Shown here: positions 36,181 through 45,661 of the stretch, piece by piece | Position numbering within the stretch: the first letter of the stretch is position 1 | How the letters are laid out: each line of letters begins with the position of its first letter | Assembly: GCA_902532015.1 (NCBI GenBank) | Contig: CACAGI010000005.1 | Location: 1-64,000 of the forward strand | Source: an uncultured SAR86 cluster bacterium | GTDB lineage: Bacteria; Pseudomonadota; Gammaproteobacteria; Magnimaribacterales; Magnimaribacteraceae | Direction of reading: 5' to 3' | DNA: 64,000 nt | Translations under genes and position numbers: made by a program | The notes under the pieces: model-generated | Told to the model about the DNA's origin: nothing | Database searches by the model: none | What the model saw: only the letters and a program-made list of their open reading frames with translations

Positions 36181-36667
36181 TCAATGCTAAACGGAATTCC
36201 ATGTTTTTAATAGCATCATTTACGAAGTTTCGCATTAAGATTTGCTCTTCTCTTTGCATCGCCAATAAATCTGATTGATTAAAGCTTAAGTAATTAATAG
36301 ATTTAAAAGTATTTTTTATTGAAATAAGGTTTGTATCAATAATCTCGTAAGTAATTCTGTATTCTAACCTTACTTGTGTTGTTCTAGCTCCTGCTCCTAT
36401 AGCGGCAGAATATCTATTAAACGCATGATCCTTGACTTTAATTATAAGACTTTTTTTTCTTCCTATATCTTCAGTTCTATAAATCTTATTATTTTTAGTT
36501 TTTAATTGCTCAATGAGTTCCAAATTTAGGTCAGAATTGTCCGATAAAACTATTAAGTCTTTATTAAATAATTCTATGGAGTTATCTCTAAGACTATAAC
36601 TACAAGATGATAAAAGAATTACAGTTATAAAAAGACAAGAAAAATTAATTGTCTTCAATGCTCTCAT
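36164..36667 (-). CDS. lptE: LPS-assembly lipoprotein LptE
   Basis: Outer-membrane lipoprotein that plugs LptD during lipopolysaccharide export. 167 residues; signal peptide with lipobox LLSSC and Ser at +2, consistent with outer-membrane sorting. The mature sequence is poorly conserved; YSLRDNSI after the Cys and RVEYRITYEII-like strands (VRLEYRITYEI here) fit the family. The position between leuS and holA, overlapping both, is the strongest support. Shows that the organism makes LPS. Confidence 0.85.
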   Translation of the reverse strand: MRALKTINFSCLFITVILLSSCSYSLRDNSIELFNKDLIVLSDNSDLNLELIEQLKTKNNKIYRTEDIGRKKSLIIKVKDHAFNRYSAAIGAGARTTQVRLEYRITYEIIDTNLISIKNTFKSINYLSFNQSDLLAMQREEQILMRNFVNDAIKNMEFRLALIANEN

Positions 36668-39111
36668 AAAACAAAATTTATAAGCTTACCTGGAACATAA
36701 ACTATTTTCTTTATTTCTAAATCGACCATATATTTCTTTATCTTCTCATCTTCCAATGCCAAATTTTTGATTTCCTCTTCTTCAGAATCTGTGTTTACAT
36801 TTATTTCTGATCTTAATTTACCATTCACTTGGATAACTATTTTGATGATATCTTCTTCAAGAAGTTCTTCTTTTGCTTCTGGCCACTTCGCATCAACGAC
36901 TAAACCTTTTTGATCTAATTCCCACCATAAGTGTTGAGATAGATGAGGAGTTATAGGAGCAAGCATTAGGATAATTGCTTTTATAGCTTCATCGGCTGCA
37001 CTTCTTTTTTTATCGTCGGCATCTTTGGTTAAGAAATCTTTTGGAATACTGTTGGATAGTTCCATGATTGCTGCAATTGCTGTATTGAAGCTAAGTCTTC
37101 TTAAGTAATCATCTTTTACTTTTTTTAAAACTTGATGAGTTTTGAATCTAAGGCTTTTGATCTCTTGATCTTGAGATTGAATTTCAGTGTATTTAGGGAG
37201 GGAGGCATCAATGTGCAAGTGAACAATTTTCCAAATTCTATTGATGAATCTGTAAGCACCCTGTACTCCTTGGTCAGACCATTCCAAAGATTGTTCTGGA
37301 GGCGCAGCAAACATAACAAATAATCTAACAGTATCTGCCCCATATTTTTGTATCAAGCTTTCAGGGTCAACTGTATTGCCTTTGGACTTAGACATTTTTG
37401 AACCATCTTTAAGAACCATACCCTGGCAAAGTAAATTTTCAAATGGCTCATCTCCTTCAACAATACCAAGATCCCTTAAACATCTAAAAAAGAATCTTGA
37501 GTAAAGCAGATGAAGCACTGCGTGCTCTATCCCTCCTACATATTGATCTACAGGGAGCCAATATTTGGCTCTATCATCTAACATGGCGTTTTCACTATCA
37601 TAGCTAGCAAATCTTGCGTAATACCATGAAGATTCAAAGAAGGTATCAAAAGTATCAGTTTCTCTTTTAAAAGATTTACCATCTTGTTCAATATTGATAA
37701 ATTCTTTCATATCTTTTAATGGAGAATTTACACCCTTAAATTCAACTTGCAACGGGAGTTTTACAGGAAGTTCTTTAGCAGGAATATAGCCCTCATCATC
37801 TTCTAACATTGGTATTGGTGATCCCCAGTATCTCTGTCTTGATACACCCCAATCTCTCAATCTGAAATTTGTAGATCTCTTTCCACAATTTAGAGCATTA
37901 GCTTTCTTTTCTATTGCCTTAAAGGCTTCTTCGTAAGTAAGACCATTGAATTCATCAGAGTTTATTAATAGGTTCTTTTCAAGTATTGCTTCTTTATTAA
38001 TATCATCCGTTTCACCCCCCTCGATTACTTGTTTTATGGTTAGATTATATTTTTGTGCAAATTCAAAGTCTCTTTGGTCATGACCTGGAACCGCCATAAG
38101 AGCTCCTGATCCATAATCACTTAATACAAAATTAGCAATCCATATGGGCAGCTTTTCTTTAGTGAATGGATGAATAGCGAATAGTTGAGTATCCATTCCT
38201 TTTTTCTCTTGTTTGGCAAGATCTGCTTCAGCTGTTTTGATTTTATTAAGGTCATTTATAAAATCTTTTACTTCATCATTCTTTTTTGCAATTTCTAGGC
38301 TTAAATAATGAGAAGAAGAAATTGCTATAAAAGATGCACCCATTATTGTGTCAGGTCTAGTGGTAAAAATATCTATATATTTATTTAACCCTTCAATTTC
38401 AAAACTAAATTCCATACCATCAGATTTTCCTATCCAATTTTTTTGTTGAACTCTTACTTGGTTAGGCCAACCTTCAAGTTTGTCTGTGTCTTGAAGCAAC
38501 TCATCAGCATAATCTGTAATTTTTAGAAACCATTGCTTAAGAGTTTTCTTTTGAACTTCTGCTCCTGATCTCCATCCTTTACCATCAATAACTTGCTCAT
38601 TCGCTAAAACAGTTTGATCTACCGGATCCCAATTAACTTCAGCCTCTTCTTGATAGGCCAATCCTTTTTTTACTAATTCTAAGAAAAACCATTGTTCCCA
38701 TTTATAGTAATTTTCATCTGAAGTAGCGAATTCTCTTTTCCAGTCATAAGCAAATCCCATCCTAGAAAGTTGATTTTTCATATTTTTTATATTCTCCTGA
38801 GTCCATTCAGAAGGTTGAATATCATTTTTTATAGCCGCATTTTCTGCTGGAAGACCAAAAGCATCCCAGCCCATTGGTTGCAGTACATTTTTACCTAACA
38901 TTCGATGGAATCTACTTATAACGTCACCAATCGTATAATTTCTTACATGACCCATATGTATAGAGCCGCTTGGGTAAGGAAACATGCTTAAGCAAAAATA
39001 TTTTTCTTTATTGGGATCTTCAACCACTGAAAAGGTCTCATTTTCTTTCCAGTATGATTGTATTTTTTGTTCTATCTTGGCTGGATCATAAGGAATTTCT
39101 ATATCCGCCAT
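36664..39111 (-). CDS. leuS: Leucyl-tRNA synthetase
   Basis: Class I aminoacyl-tRNA synthetase, 815 residues against 860 in E. coli, the difference mainly in loops. PYPSGSIHMGHVRNYT holds the HIGH-type motif, DGSKMSKSKGNTVDP the KMSKS loop, and ITDYADELLQD plus the TTRPDTIMGASF stretch belong to the CP1 editing domain. The C-terminal tRNA-binding domain is present (IIKIVIQVNGKLRSEI). It follows accC by one base and overlaps lptE by 4. Confidence 0.98.
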   Translation of the reverse strand: MADIEIPYDPAKIEQKIQSYWKENETFSVVEDPNKEKYFCLSMFPYPSGSIHMGHVRNYTIGDVISRFHRMLGKNVLQPMGWDAFGLPAENAAIKNDIQPSEWTQENIKNMKNQLSRMGFAYDWKREFATSDENYYKWEQWFFLELVKKGLAYQEEAEVNWDPVDQTVLANEQVIDGKGWRSGAEVQKKTLKQWFLKITDYADELLQDTDKLEGWPNQVRVQQKNWIGKSDGMEFSFEIEGLNKYIDIFTTRPDTIMGASFIAISSSHYLSLEIAKKNDEVKDFINDLNKIKTAEADLAKQEKKGMDTQLFAIHPFTKEKLPIWIANFVLSDYGSGALMAVPGHDQRDFEFAQKYNLTIKQVIEGGETDDINKEAILEKNLLINSDEFNGLTYEEAFKAIEKKANALNCGKRSTNFRLRDWGVSRQRYWGSPIPMLEDDEGYIPAKELPVKLPLQVEFKGVNSPLKDMKEFINIEQDGKSFKRETDTFDTFFESSWYYARFASYDSENAMLDDRAKYWLPVDQYVGGIEHAVLHLLYSRFFFRCLRDLGIVEGDEPFENLLCQGMVLKDGSKMSKSKGNTVDPESLIQKYGADTVRLFVMFAAPPEQSLEWSDQGVQGAYRFINRIWKIVHLHIDASLPKYTEIQSQDQEIKSLRFKTHQVLKKVKDDYLRRLSFNTAIAAIMELSNSIPKDFLTKDADDKKRSAADEAIKAIILMLAPITPHLSQHLWWELDQKGLVVDAKWPEAKEELLEEDIIKIVIQVNGKLRSEINVNTDSEEEEIKNLALEDEKIKKYMVDLEIKKIVYVPGKLINFVL

Positions 39112-39112
39112 T

Positions 39113-40450
39113 TTATTGCTTGTCCTTACTGATATTTTCTAGATAATTAATACTAATTCCGCCTTTTATAAAATTTGGATCATTCACTAATTGCCTGTGC
39201 ATATCAAGATTTGTATCTATGCCCAACACATACATTTCATCTAAAGCCCTTTCAAGTCTTGCTCTAGCATCTTCTCTATCATTGGCTCTACAAATAACTT
39301 TTGCAATTAATGAGTCATAATAAGGTGGAACAACATAATCTTTATATAAATGCGAGTCCATTCTTACACCAATTCCTCCCGGAGCATGATATTCAATTAT
39401 TTTCCCAGGAGAAGGGATGAAAGTTTCTGAGTTCTCTGCATTTATTCTGCATTCAATAGCATGTCCTTTCATGACTATATCTTCTTGCTTGACTTTTAAT
39501 TCCTCATCTCTAGCTATTCTGAGTTGGAGCTTAACCAGGTCTAAACCAGTAACACTCTCTGTAACGGGATGTTCTACCTGAATTCTTGTATTCATTTCTA
39601 TAAAGTAAAAATTATTATTTTCATAAAGGAATTCAAAGGTTCCTGCACTTACGTAATTTAATTGCTTACATGCATCTATACATTGTCCATATATTTCTTG
39701 CCTTTTGTCTTCATCTATACCTAAAGCTGGAGCTTCTTCAATTACTTTTTGGTGCCTTCTTTGTAAGGAACAGTCTCGGTCCCCAAGATGTAATACATTG
39801 CCTTGCCTGTCAGCCAACACTTGTACCTCTATATGTCTTGGATTTTCAAGAAATTTCTCCATGTACACAGTTGAATCTCCAAAGGCAATTGCTGATTCTT
39901 GTTGAGTTAGCTCAATAGAGCTTTCTAGTTCCTCTTTAGAGTGCACTATCCTCATTCCTCTACCGCCACCACCTGAAGCAGCTTTAATAATTATTGGGTA
40001 TCCAATTTCTTCAGCTTTTTTATGCGTATCTTCTTCAATAGGCCCCGACGAACCAGGAACTATTGGTAATCCTGCTTTAAGAGCAAAATCTTTAGCAGAA
40101 ATCTTATTTCCCATCATTCTAATCACAGAAGCGGGTGGACCAACAAAATCAAATCCACTTTTTTCAACCTTTTCAGCAAAATCAGCATTTTCTGATAAAA
40201 AGCCATATCCTGGGTGAACTCCGTCTGCACCAGAGAGTTCCATGGCACTAATAATAGCTGGAATATTTAGATAACTTAGAGATGAATCAGGGGGACCAAT
40301 GCATATAGACTCGTCTGCCATCTTCACATGCATGAGGTCTTTATCGGCTTCAGAATAAGCTGCAACTGTAGGAATTTTTAATTCCCTAGCAGCTCTTAAA
40401 ATGCGCAGAGCTATTTCACCTCTATTAGCGATTAAAAGTTTATTGATCAT
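39113..40450 (-). CDS. accC: Biotin carboxylase subunit of acetyl-CoA carboxylase
   Basis: Carboxylates biotin on BCCP using ATP and bicarbonate, the first half of malonyl-CoA synthesis. 445 residues. [18 protein letters not shown] start, the ATP-grasp glycine-rich loop [14 protein letters not shown], the HxxDRDCS segment [13 protein letters not shown] and the [13 protein letters not shown] motif are all intact. It follows accB with no gap, the usual accBC operon. Confidence 0.98.
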   Translation of the reverse strand: MINKLLIANRGEIALRILRAARELKIPTVAAYSEADKDLMHVKMADESICIGPPDSSLSYLNIPAIISAMELSGADGVHPGYGFLSENADFAEKVEKSGFDFVGPPASVIRMMGNKISAKDFALKAGLPIVPGSSGPIEEDTHKKAEEIGYPIIIKAASGGGGRGMRIVHSKEELESSIELTQQESAIAFGDSTVYMEKFLENPRHIEVQVLADRQGNVLHLGDRDCSLQRRHQKVIEEAPALGIDEDKRQEIYGQCIDACKQLNYVSAGTFEFLYENNNFYFIEMNTRIQVEHPVTESVTGLDLVKLQLRIARDEELKVKQEDIVMKGHAIECRINAENSETFIPSPGKIIEYHAPGGIGVRMDSHLYKDYVVPPYYDSLIAKVICRANDREDARARLERALDEMYVLGIDTNLDMHRQLVNDPNFIKGGISINYLENISKDKQ

Positions 40451-40906
40451 TTATTTTGCTATTTCAAATAGAGCTTGTCCGTACTCAACCGGTTCTGAGT
40501 TATCTACTTTTATAGCTACTACTTTGCCAGAAAATTCTGATTTAATTTCATTCATCATTTTCATAGCCTCAACAATACAAACAACATCACCTTCTGCAAC
40601 TATATCACCTACATTTATAAAAGGTTTAGCACCTGGAGAAGCTGATGCATAAAAGGTTCCTACCATTGGTGATTTAATAAAATCACCATCAGTTTGGTCT
40701 TCCGATTCAATAGATTGGATTTCTTCCGTTTCTATTTTTGCAGAAGAGGCCTCAGGAATTCCTATAACATGAGATTGAGAATTATTAGGCACATTACCGT
40801 TACTTTTAACTAGCCTAACAGACTCTTCGCCTTCTTGTATCTCAATTTCTTCCAGATTTGAGTTTTCCAACATTTCGATTAACTTTTTTACTTTTCTAAT
40901 ATCCAT
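40451..40906 (-). CDS. accB: Biotin carboxyl carrier protein
   Basis: 151-residue carrier that holds the biotin of acetyl-CoA carboxylase. The biotin Lys is in EAMKMMNEIKSE close to the C-terminus. The first 30 residues (MDIRKVKKLIEMLENSNLEEIEI) match the AccB N-terminal helix pair, followed by a Ser/Glu-rich linker and the biotinyl domain. It stands between aroQ (14 bases) and accC, the same order as in many gammaproteobacteria. Confidence 0.97.
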   Translation of the reverse strand: MDIRKVKKLIEMLENSNLEEIEIQEGEESVRLVKSNGNVPNNSQSHVIGIPEASSAKIETEEIQSIESEDQTDGDFIKSPMVGTFYASASPGAKPFINVGDIVAEGDVVCIVEAMKMMNEIKSEFSGKVVAIKVDNSEPVEYGQALFEIAK

Positions 40907-40920
40907 TTCTTACCCCATAT

Positions 40921-41358
40921 TTAAGAAAATTTCTTTATTCCTGACTCTAGTGCTAATGCGTAACCTTCTACCCCAAGTCCTGATACAACACCCTCTGCAA
41001 TATCTGATAAGAAAGACTTCTGTCTAAAATCTTCTCTACTGTAAATATTAGAAATATGCACTTCAATGAAAGGTATTCCAACTCCAGAAAGAGCATCTCT
41101 TATTGCTATACTGCTATGAGTAAATGCTCCAGGATTAAATATAATGCATTTTATATTTTCTTCTTTTGCAAGATGTATTTGCTCTACTAAGTCATGTTCA
41201 GCATTACTTTGATAACAAAGTAATTGGTGTCCGCTTATAGAAGCTTTTGAACAAAGTTCTTTTTCAACTTCATCTAAGGTGGTTGAACCATATATTTCGG
41301 GCTCCCTAGAACCTAAAAGGTTAAGGTTTGGACCATTAAGCAGCATGAATTTAGACAT
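40921..41358 (-). CDS. aroQ: 3-dehydroquinate dehydratase, type II
   Basis: Shikimate-pathway enzyme, 145 residues, dodecameric type II class. LLNGPNLNLLGSREPEIYG supplies the active-site Arg and Tyr region, FNPGAFTHSSIAIRDAL the Asn/substrate loop, and FIEVHISNIYSRE the catalytic His. Complete. It starts the aroQ-accB-accC group; the preceding 61 bases contain no clear promoter hexamers. Confidence 0.97.
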   Translation of the reverse strand: MSKFMLLNGPNLNLLGSREPEIYGSTTLDEVEKELCSKASISGHQLLCYQSNAEHDLVEQIHLAKEENIKCIIFNPGAFTHSSIAIRDALSGVGIPFIEVHISNIYSREDFRQKSFLSDIAEGVVSGLGVEGYALALESGIKKFS

Positions 41359-41419
41359 TTTTCACGTTTTTTTTAGGAATTTAGAGAATTTTAAATAATT
41401 TTAGACCTTATTGAAACCT

Positions 41420-41902
41420 TTAAGTTCCCTTAATAATTAAATTTTTTCCTTTTTTAATTATTAATTCTTTGTTTATTACAGGATAGCAAAATCCTTTAGC
41501 ATTACAGCCCTGGTATTTGACTATGATTTTTTCCATATTTTCATCATGAACAAAAGATTTAGTTACATTATTATAAAAAACTTCTACTTCACCAAAATAT
41601 TCATCATTTATGGGCAAGGAAGTTTCAGTAGTTACAATATCTATATATGTTTTAGGAAATGCAGTAATTTCAAATTTATCTTTATATAAAAAGCAGTTTT
41701 CTTTCAACTCCCATGACAGTATGATTCGCTCTTCTATTTTGAAGGCAGAGAACTTAAAAGATTCATCGGCAGGTAAAATATCTTGAAAACCTTTTAATAG
41801 GTCTTTAGTAGAAGAAGTAGTTAAAAATTCTGAATAAACAGAGCTAGGATAGAACATGGCTAAAAAGAGCATTAGAAAGAAAATTTTTGTAATTTTTTTC
41901 AT
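41420..41902 (-). CDS. Orphan DsbD N-terminal domain (nDsbD-like), exported
   Basis: 160 residues: signal peptide (MKKITKIFFLMLFLAMFYPSSVYS) followed by the immunoglobulin-like periplasmic domain that in DsbD passes electrons to DsbC, DsbG and CcmG. The Cys pair is retained in VKYQGCNAKGFCYPVINK, almost matching the E. coli TYQGCADAGFCYPPETK. The transmembrane and thioredoxin domains of DsbD are missing, and the following 61 bases plus aroQ show no remnant of them. The electron donor would have to be a separate CcdA- or ScsB-like protein. The first 47 bases overlap, antisense, the start of the copper chaperone gene. Confidence 0.8.
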   Translation of the reverse strand: MKKITKIFFLMLFLAMFYPSSVYSEFLTTSSTKDLLKGFQDILPADESFKFSAFKIEERIILSWELKENCFLYKDKFEITAFPKTYIDIVTTETSLPINDEYFGEVEVFYNNVTKSFVHDENMEKIIVKYQGCNAKGFCYPVINKELIIKKGKNLIIKGT

Positions 41903-42308
41903 TTTTATTTGTTTATTAGTATTCCCTGATTACAACTATTTTACTTCACAAAAGGTTATTATAAATGATGCTCATACCTATCTCCCTTTAAAAGGCAAAG
42001 ATATGGCTGCAGGATATCTCAGAATTTCAAATAACCATAGTAAACATATTGGTATTAACTCTATTGAATGTGAAGAAGTGAATGCTAGCCTTCATGAAAC
42101 AGTTATAGATTCTGATGGAGTCATAAGAATGGAGAAGATAGCTATATTTTATATTGATCCTGAATCGCATGTAGATTTCATGCCTGGCGCTAAACACATA
42201 ATGTTTTCTGGATTTGATCAATTTGAAGATAAAAAATTAAAGTGTAGCTTTGGTTCTGATATTGGACTAAAAATTCCTTTTACCTTGGAGGTTCTTAGCA
42301 ATGGCTAG
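41856..42308 (+). CDS. PCu(A)C-type periplasmic copper chaperone
   Basis: 150 residues with an uncleaved or cleaved N-terminal hydrophobic segment (IFVIFFIFICLLVF). The Cu(I) site of the family, H-x(n)-M with a later HxM, is visible as HETVIDSDGVIRM and KHIMFSGF. Such chaperones deliver copper to the CuA or CuB centre of cytochrome c oxidase. TAGGAT ends six bases before the ATG, so the message may be nearly leaderless. The 5' end overlaps the nDsbD gene head to head by 47 bases, and the 3' end overlaps the ABC ATPase gene by 8 bases. No Sco or cytochrome oxidase gene is nearby. Confidence 0.85.
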   Translation: MAKKSIRKKIFVIFFIFICLLVFPDYNYFTSQKVIINDAHTYLPLKGKDMAAGYLRISNNHSKHIGINSIECEEVNASLHETVIDSDGVIRMEKIAIFYIDPESHVDFMPGAKHIMFSGFDQFEDKKLKCSFGSDIGLKIPFTLEVLSNG

Positions 42309-43896
42309 TAACTTACTTGATATAAAAAATTTATCAGTAGAATTTTTTTCTAAAGATGAAAGCTTTCTTGCTGTAAATAATATTTCTTTTTCGATAGAAA
42401 GAGGCAAAACACTATCTCTTGTTGGAGAGTCTGGATCTGGAAAATCTGTTACCGCATTGTCTGTTTTGCAATTATTACCTCATGGTTCTTCAAAGCATAA
42501 AAAAAATTCTTCCATTCAATTTGAAGGAAACGAAATTATTGGAAGTTCGAAGAGTTTTATTACCTCATTAAGAGGAAATAGGATCTCAATGATTTTTCAA
42601 GAACCCATGACTTCACTAAATCCTTACCAGAGAGTAGGAGATCAAATTGATGAAACATTAAAAATACATAGAGGCTTGAATTCCAAGCTAGCTAGACAGC
42701 GTACTCTAGAGCTGCTTGAAAAAGTAAAAATTCCAGAACCTAATAAAAAGGCCACTTCATACCCTCATCAGTTATCAGGTGGTCAAAGGCAGAGAGTTAT
42801 GATTGCTATGGCTTTAGCAAATGAACCTGAGTTATTGATAGCCGACGAACCAACAACTGCTTTGGATGTAACGGTTGAGAGAACTCTTTTGGAGCTATTA
42901 ACCGATCTTCAAAAAGAATTTAATATGTCGATTCTCTTTATAACCCACGACCTCAATATAGTACAAAAATTCTCGGATGATGTTTGTGTAATGAAAGAAG
43001 GAGAAATAATTGAGGCTGGATCAGTTAATGATATTTTCACTAATCCAAGCCATGCTTACACTAAGAAATTATTAGATTCAATTCCAGGAAAAAAAGAAAT
43101 ACTTAATCAAGAAGATAAAATTTTGTTAGATGCTGAAAAGATAGATATAAATTATGTTGTAGCAAGAAATCTTTTTGGAAAACCAAAAGAATTTCTAAAT
43201 GCTGTGAAGAAAGTTGATATAAGAATACATAAAGGTTCAACGACAGGCTTGGTTGGGGAGTCTGGTTCCGGGAAATCGTCTCTAGCCAGAGCTTTATTAG
43301 GAATAGAAGCTGCAGAAGGGTCTATTATATTTGATGGAATAGATATTAAGTATTTAAATATAAAAAGTATCAGAAGCTTTAAAAAAGATTTCCAAATTGT
43401 ATTTCAAGACCCTTTCGGTTCTCTATCTCCAAGAATGACTATTGGAGAGATAATAGGAGAAGGATTAAAAGTCCATGAGCCTGGACTGCCTAAAGAAGAT
43501 CGTCTTACTAAAATACTAAGCGCATTGAATGATGTTGAGCTAGATGAGAGTTCTTATTCTAGATTTCCGCATGAACTTTCTGGAGGTCAACGTCAAAGAG
43601 TTGCAATAGCTAGAGCAATAATACTCAGACCTAAGTTAATCCTCTTGGACGAGCCTACTTCTGCTTTGGATGTCTCAATCCAAATGCAGATATTAAATCT
43701 ACTAAAAGATTTACAAAGTAAACTAGGTTTAGCTTACTTATGTATTAGTCATGATTTAAGAGTGATTAGATTTCTTGCCGATCAAGTGTATGTCATGAAA
43801 GATGGAGTAATTGTTGAGCATGGTTCTTCTGAGGAAGTTTTTGAAGATCCTAAACATGAATACACCAAAGAGCTTTTAGCTGCCTCACTTGCATAA
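42301..43896 (+). CDS. Fused double ABC ATPase of peptide-transporter type (YejF-like)
   Basis: 531 residues made of two complete ABC domains in tandem. First: GESGSGKSVTALS Walker A, LSGGQRQRVMIAMAL signature, LLIADEPTTALD Walker B. Second: GESGSGKSSLARALL, LSGGQRQRVAIARAI and ILLDEPTSALDVS. This is the layout of YejF and other oligopeptide importer ATPases. No binding protein or permease genes are nearby, so the rest of the transporter must be encoded elsewhere. GGAGG lies before the ATG inside the end of the copper chaperone gene. An importer of oligopeptides or microcin-like compounds is likely. Confidence 0.88.
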   Translation: MASNLLDIKNLSVEFFSKDESFLAVNNISFSIERGKTLSLVGESGSGKSVTALSVLQLLPHGSSKHKKNSSIQFEGNEIIGSSKSFITSLRGNRISMIFQEPMTSLNPYQRVGDQIDETLKIHRGLNSKLARQRTLELLEKVKIPEPNKKATSYPHQLSGGQRQRVMIAMALANEPELLIADEPTTALDVTVERTLLELLTDLQKEFNMSILFITHDLNIVQKFSDDVCVMKEGEIIEAGSVNDIFTNPSHAYTKKLLDSIPGKKEILNQEDKILLDAEKIDINYVVARNLFGKPKEFLNAVKKVDIRIHKGSTTGLVGESGSGKSSLARALLGIEAAEGSIIFDGIDIKYLNIKSIRSFKKDFQIVFQDPFGSLSPRMTIGEIIGEGLKVHEPGLPKEDRLTKILSALNDVELDESSYSRFPHELSGGQRQRVAIARAIILRPKLILLDEPTSALDVSIQMQILNLLKDLQSKLGLAYLCISHDLRVIRFLADQVYVMKDGVIVEHGSSEEVFEDPKHEYTKELLAASLA

Positions 43897-43921
43897 AATA
43901 TTCTATTCGGAGTTTCTGACA

Positions 43922-43927
43922 TATAAT
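43922..43927 (+). promoter_or_regulatory. -10 element of ilvD, leaderless layout
   Basis: A perfect TATAAT is followed by six bases (TAAGCA) and the ilvD ATG at 43934. The transcript is expected to start at the start codon. No convincing -35 is seen. Confidence 0.55.
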
Positions 43928-43933
43928 TAAGCA

Positions 43934-45607
43934 ATGTCTAAGGACAAGAGAAAATATTCTTCAAAGATAGTAGATGGACTTGAACAGGCTCCATCAAGAG
44001 CTATGTTAAGAGCTGTTGGTTTCGAGGATGAAGATTTTAAAAAACCACAAGTAGGAATTGCTTCCACTTGGAGTATGGTCACTCCTTGTAATATGCACAT
44101 TGATAAATTAGCTAATTCTGCGGTGAAAGGCGTAAACGAATCTGGTTCTAAAGCAGTTATTTTTAATACAATTACTGTTTCAGACGGAATTTCGATGGGG
44201 ACTCAAGGCATGAGATTTTCGTTAGTTTCTCGTGAAGTAATTGCTGATTCGATTGAAACTGTAGTGAGCGGTCAAGGCTTTGATGGCTTAGTAACTCTAG
44301 GAGGCTGCGATAAGAACATGCCCGCATGTTTAATGGCCATGGCAAGATTAAATAGACCTTCAGTTTTTGTTTATGGAGGTAGCATTAAACCGGGAAAAGG
44401 AAGAACTGACGTTATATCTGTTTTTGAAGCCGTTGGAAAACATTCAGAAGGACAAATTTCTGATATTGAATTATTAGATATTGAATCAAGTGCAATTCCT
44501 GGTCCAGGTTCATGTGGTGGAATGTACACAGCAAATACTATGGCTTCGGCAATAGAAGCCATGGGTATGAGTCTACCAAACAGTTCTGCACAAGAAGCAA
44601 CTTCAAAAACAAAGTTATTAGATTCCTTGGAGGCAGGAAAAGCAGTAAGTAACTTAATTAATCTTGATTTAAAACCTAGAGACATTATGACGAAAGAAGC
44701 TTTTGAAAACGCTATATCTATGGTGATTGCACTTGGCGGATCTACAAATGCAGTGCTACATTTAATTGCTATAGCCCATGAGGCTAAAGTAGATCTTTCT
44801 CTTGATGACTTCGAGAGGTTAGGCAAAAGAACACCAGTGCTTGCTGACCTAAAACCTAGTGGGAATTATTTAATGTCTGAATTGATTGAAATTGGAGGTA
44901 TTGTTCCTTTAATGCGAAAGATGCTTGAAAAAGGTCTGTTGCATGGAAATCAGATGACAGTTACAGGTAAAACCTTAGAAGAAAACCTCAGTGATGCGAA
45001 ACATTATCCTGAAGGTCAAGAAATAATTAAAGAATTTGATAATCCAATTAAAGAAGATAGTCATTTACGCATACTTTATGGAAACTTGGCTCCAGAGGGA
45101 GCTGTAGCAAAGATATCTGGAAAAGAAGGACTCACATTTGAAGGCAAAGCCAGAGTATTTGATTCTGAAGAGACTGCTATGGAAGGAATAATGAAGGGTA
45201 AAATAAATGAAGGTGATGTGTTGATAATTAGATATGAAGGCCCTAAAGGTGGGCCTGGTATGAGAGAAATGCTAGGACCTACTTCTGCGATAATGGGAAA
45301 AGGATTGGGAGATAAAGTTGCATTTTTAACCGATGGAAGATTCTCAGGGGGTACTCATGGGTTTGTCGTTGGTCATATTTCTCCAGAAGCATACGAAGGA
45401 GGTCCTCTAGCAATAGTTCAGGATGGAGATTCTATAAACATTGATGCAAGTTCTAATCAGATCAATATATCCATTTCAGATAAGGAAATAAAAGAAAGAA
45501 AAGATTCTTGGGTGCGCCCTAAGAAGGATCAAGAAACAGGAGTTTTAGGAAAATATCGATCTTTAGTCACTTCTGCATCACAAGGGGCAGTCACTACCGA
45601 AAATTAA
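43934..45607 (+). CDS. ilvD: Dihydroxy-acid dehydratase
   Basis: Fe-S enzyme of valine, isoleucine and leucine synthesis, 557 residues. Cluster-binding Cys residues appear in [12 protein letters not shown] and [15 protein letters not shown]; the C-terminal [18 protein letters not shown] block is also conserved. It takes the product of IlvC, whose gene lies 17 kb away with ilvB and ilvN. The TATAAT six bases before the ATG suggests a leaderless message with no ribosome-binding site. Confidence 0.97.
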   Translation: MSKDKRKYSSKIVDGLEQAPSRAMLRAVGFEDEDFKKPQVGIASTWSMVTPCNMHIDKLANSAVKGVNESGSKAVIFNTITVSDGISMGTQGMRFSLVSREVIADSIETVVSGQGFDGLVTLGGCDKNMPACLMAMARLNRPSVFVYGGSIKPGKGRTDVISVFEAVGKHSEGQISDIELLDIESSAIPGPGSCGGMYTANTMASAIEAMGMSLPNSSAQEATSKTKLLDSLEAGKAVSNLINLDLKPRDIMTKEAFENAISMVIALGGSTNAVLHLIAIAHEAKVDLSLDDFERLGKRTPVLADLKPSGNYLMSELIEIGGIVPLMRKMLEKGLLHGNQMTVTGKTLEENLSDAKHYPEGQEIIKEFDNPIKEDSHLRILYGNLAPEGAVAKISGKEGLTFEGKARVFDSEETAMEGIMKGKINEGDVLIIRYEGPKGGPGMREMLGPTSAIMGKGLGDKVAFLTDGRFSGGTHGFVVGHISPEAYEGGPLAIVQDGDSINIDASSNQINISISDKEIKERKDSWVRPKKDQETGVLGKYRSLVTSASQGAVTTEN

Positions 45608-45620
45608 TTTTTAAAGTTAG

Positions 45621-45649
45621 TTGAAAAAAAATAAAATAGACCCAATAAT
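45621..45649 (+). promoter_or_regulatory. Promoter of trxA
   Basis: TTGAAA (45621-45626) and AATAAT (45644-45649) are separated by 17 bases, each one mismatch from consensus. Transcription would start near 45656, just before the small upstream reading frame at 45662. Confidence 0.6.
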
Positions 45650-45661
45650 AATATCTACAAA

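Noticed and set aside
44371-44826. 151-residue minus-strand ORF
   Set aside because: Antisense shadow of ilvD with no ribosome-binding site or recognisable motif.
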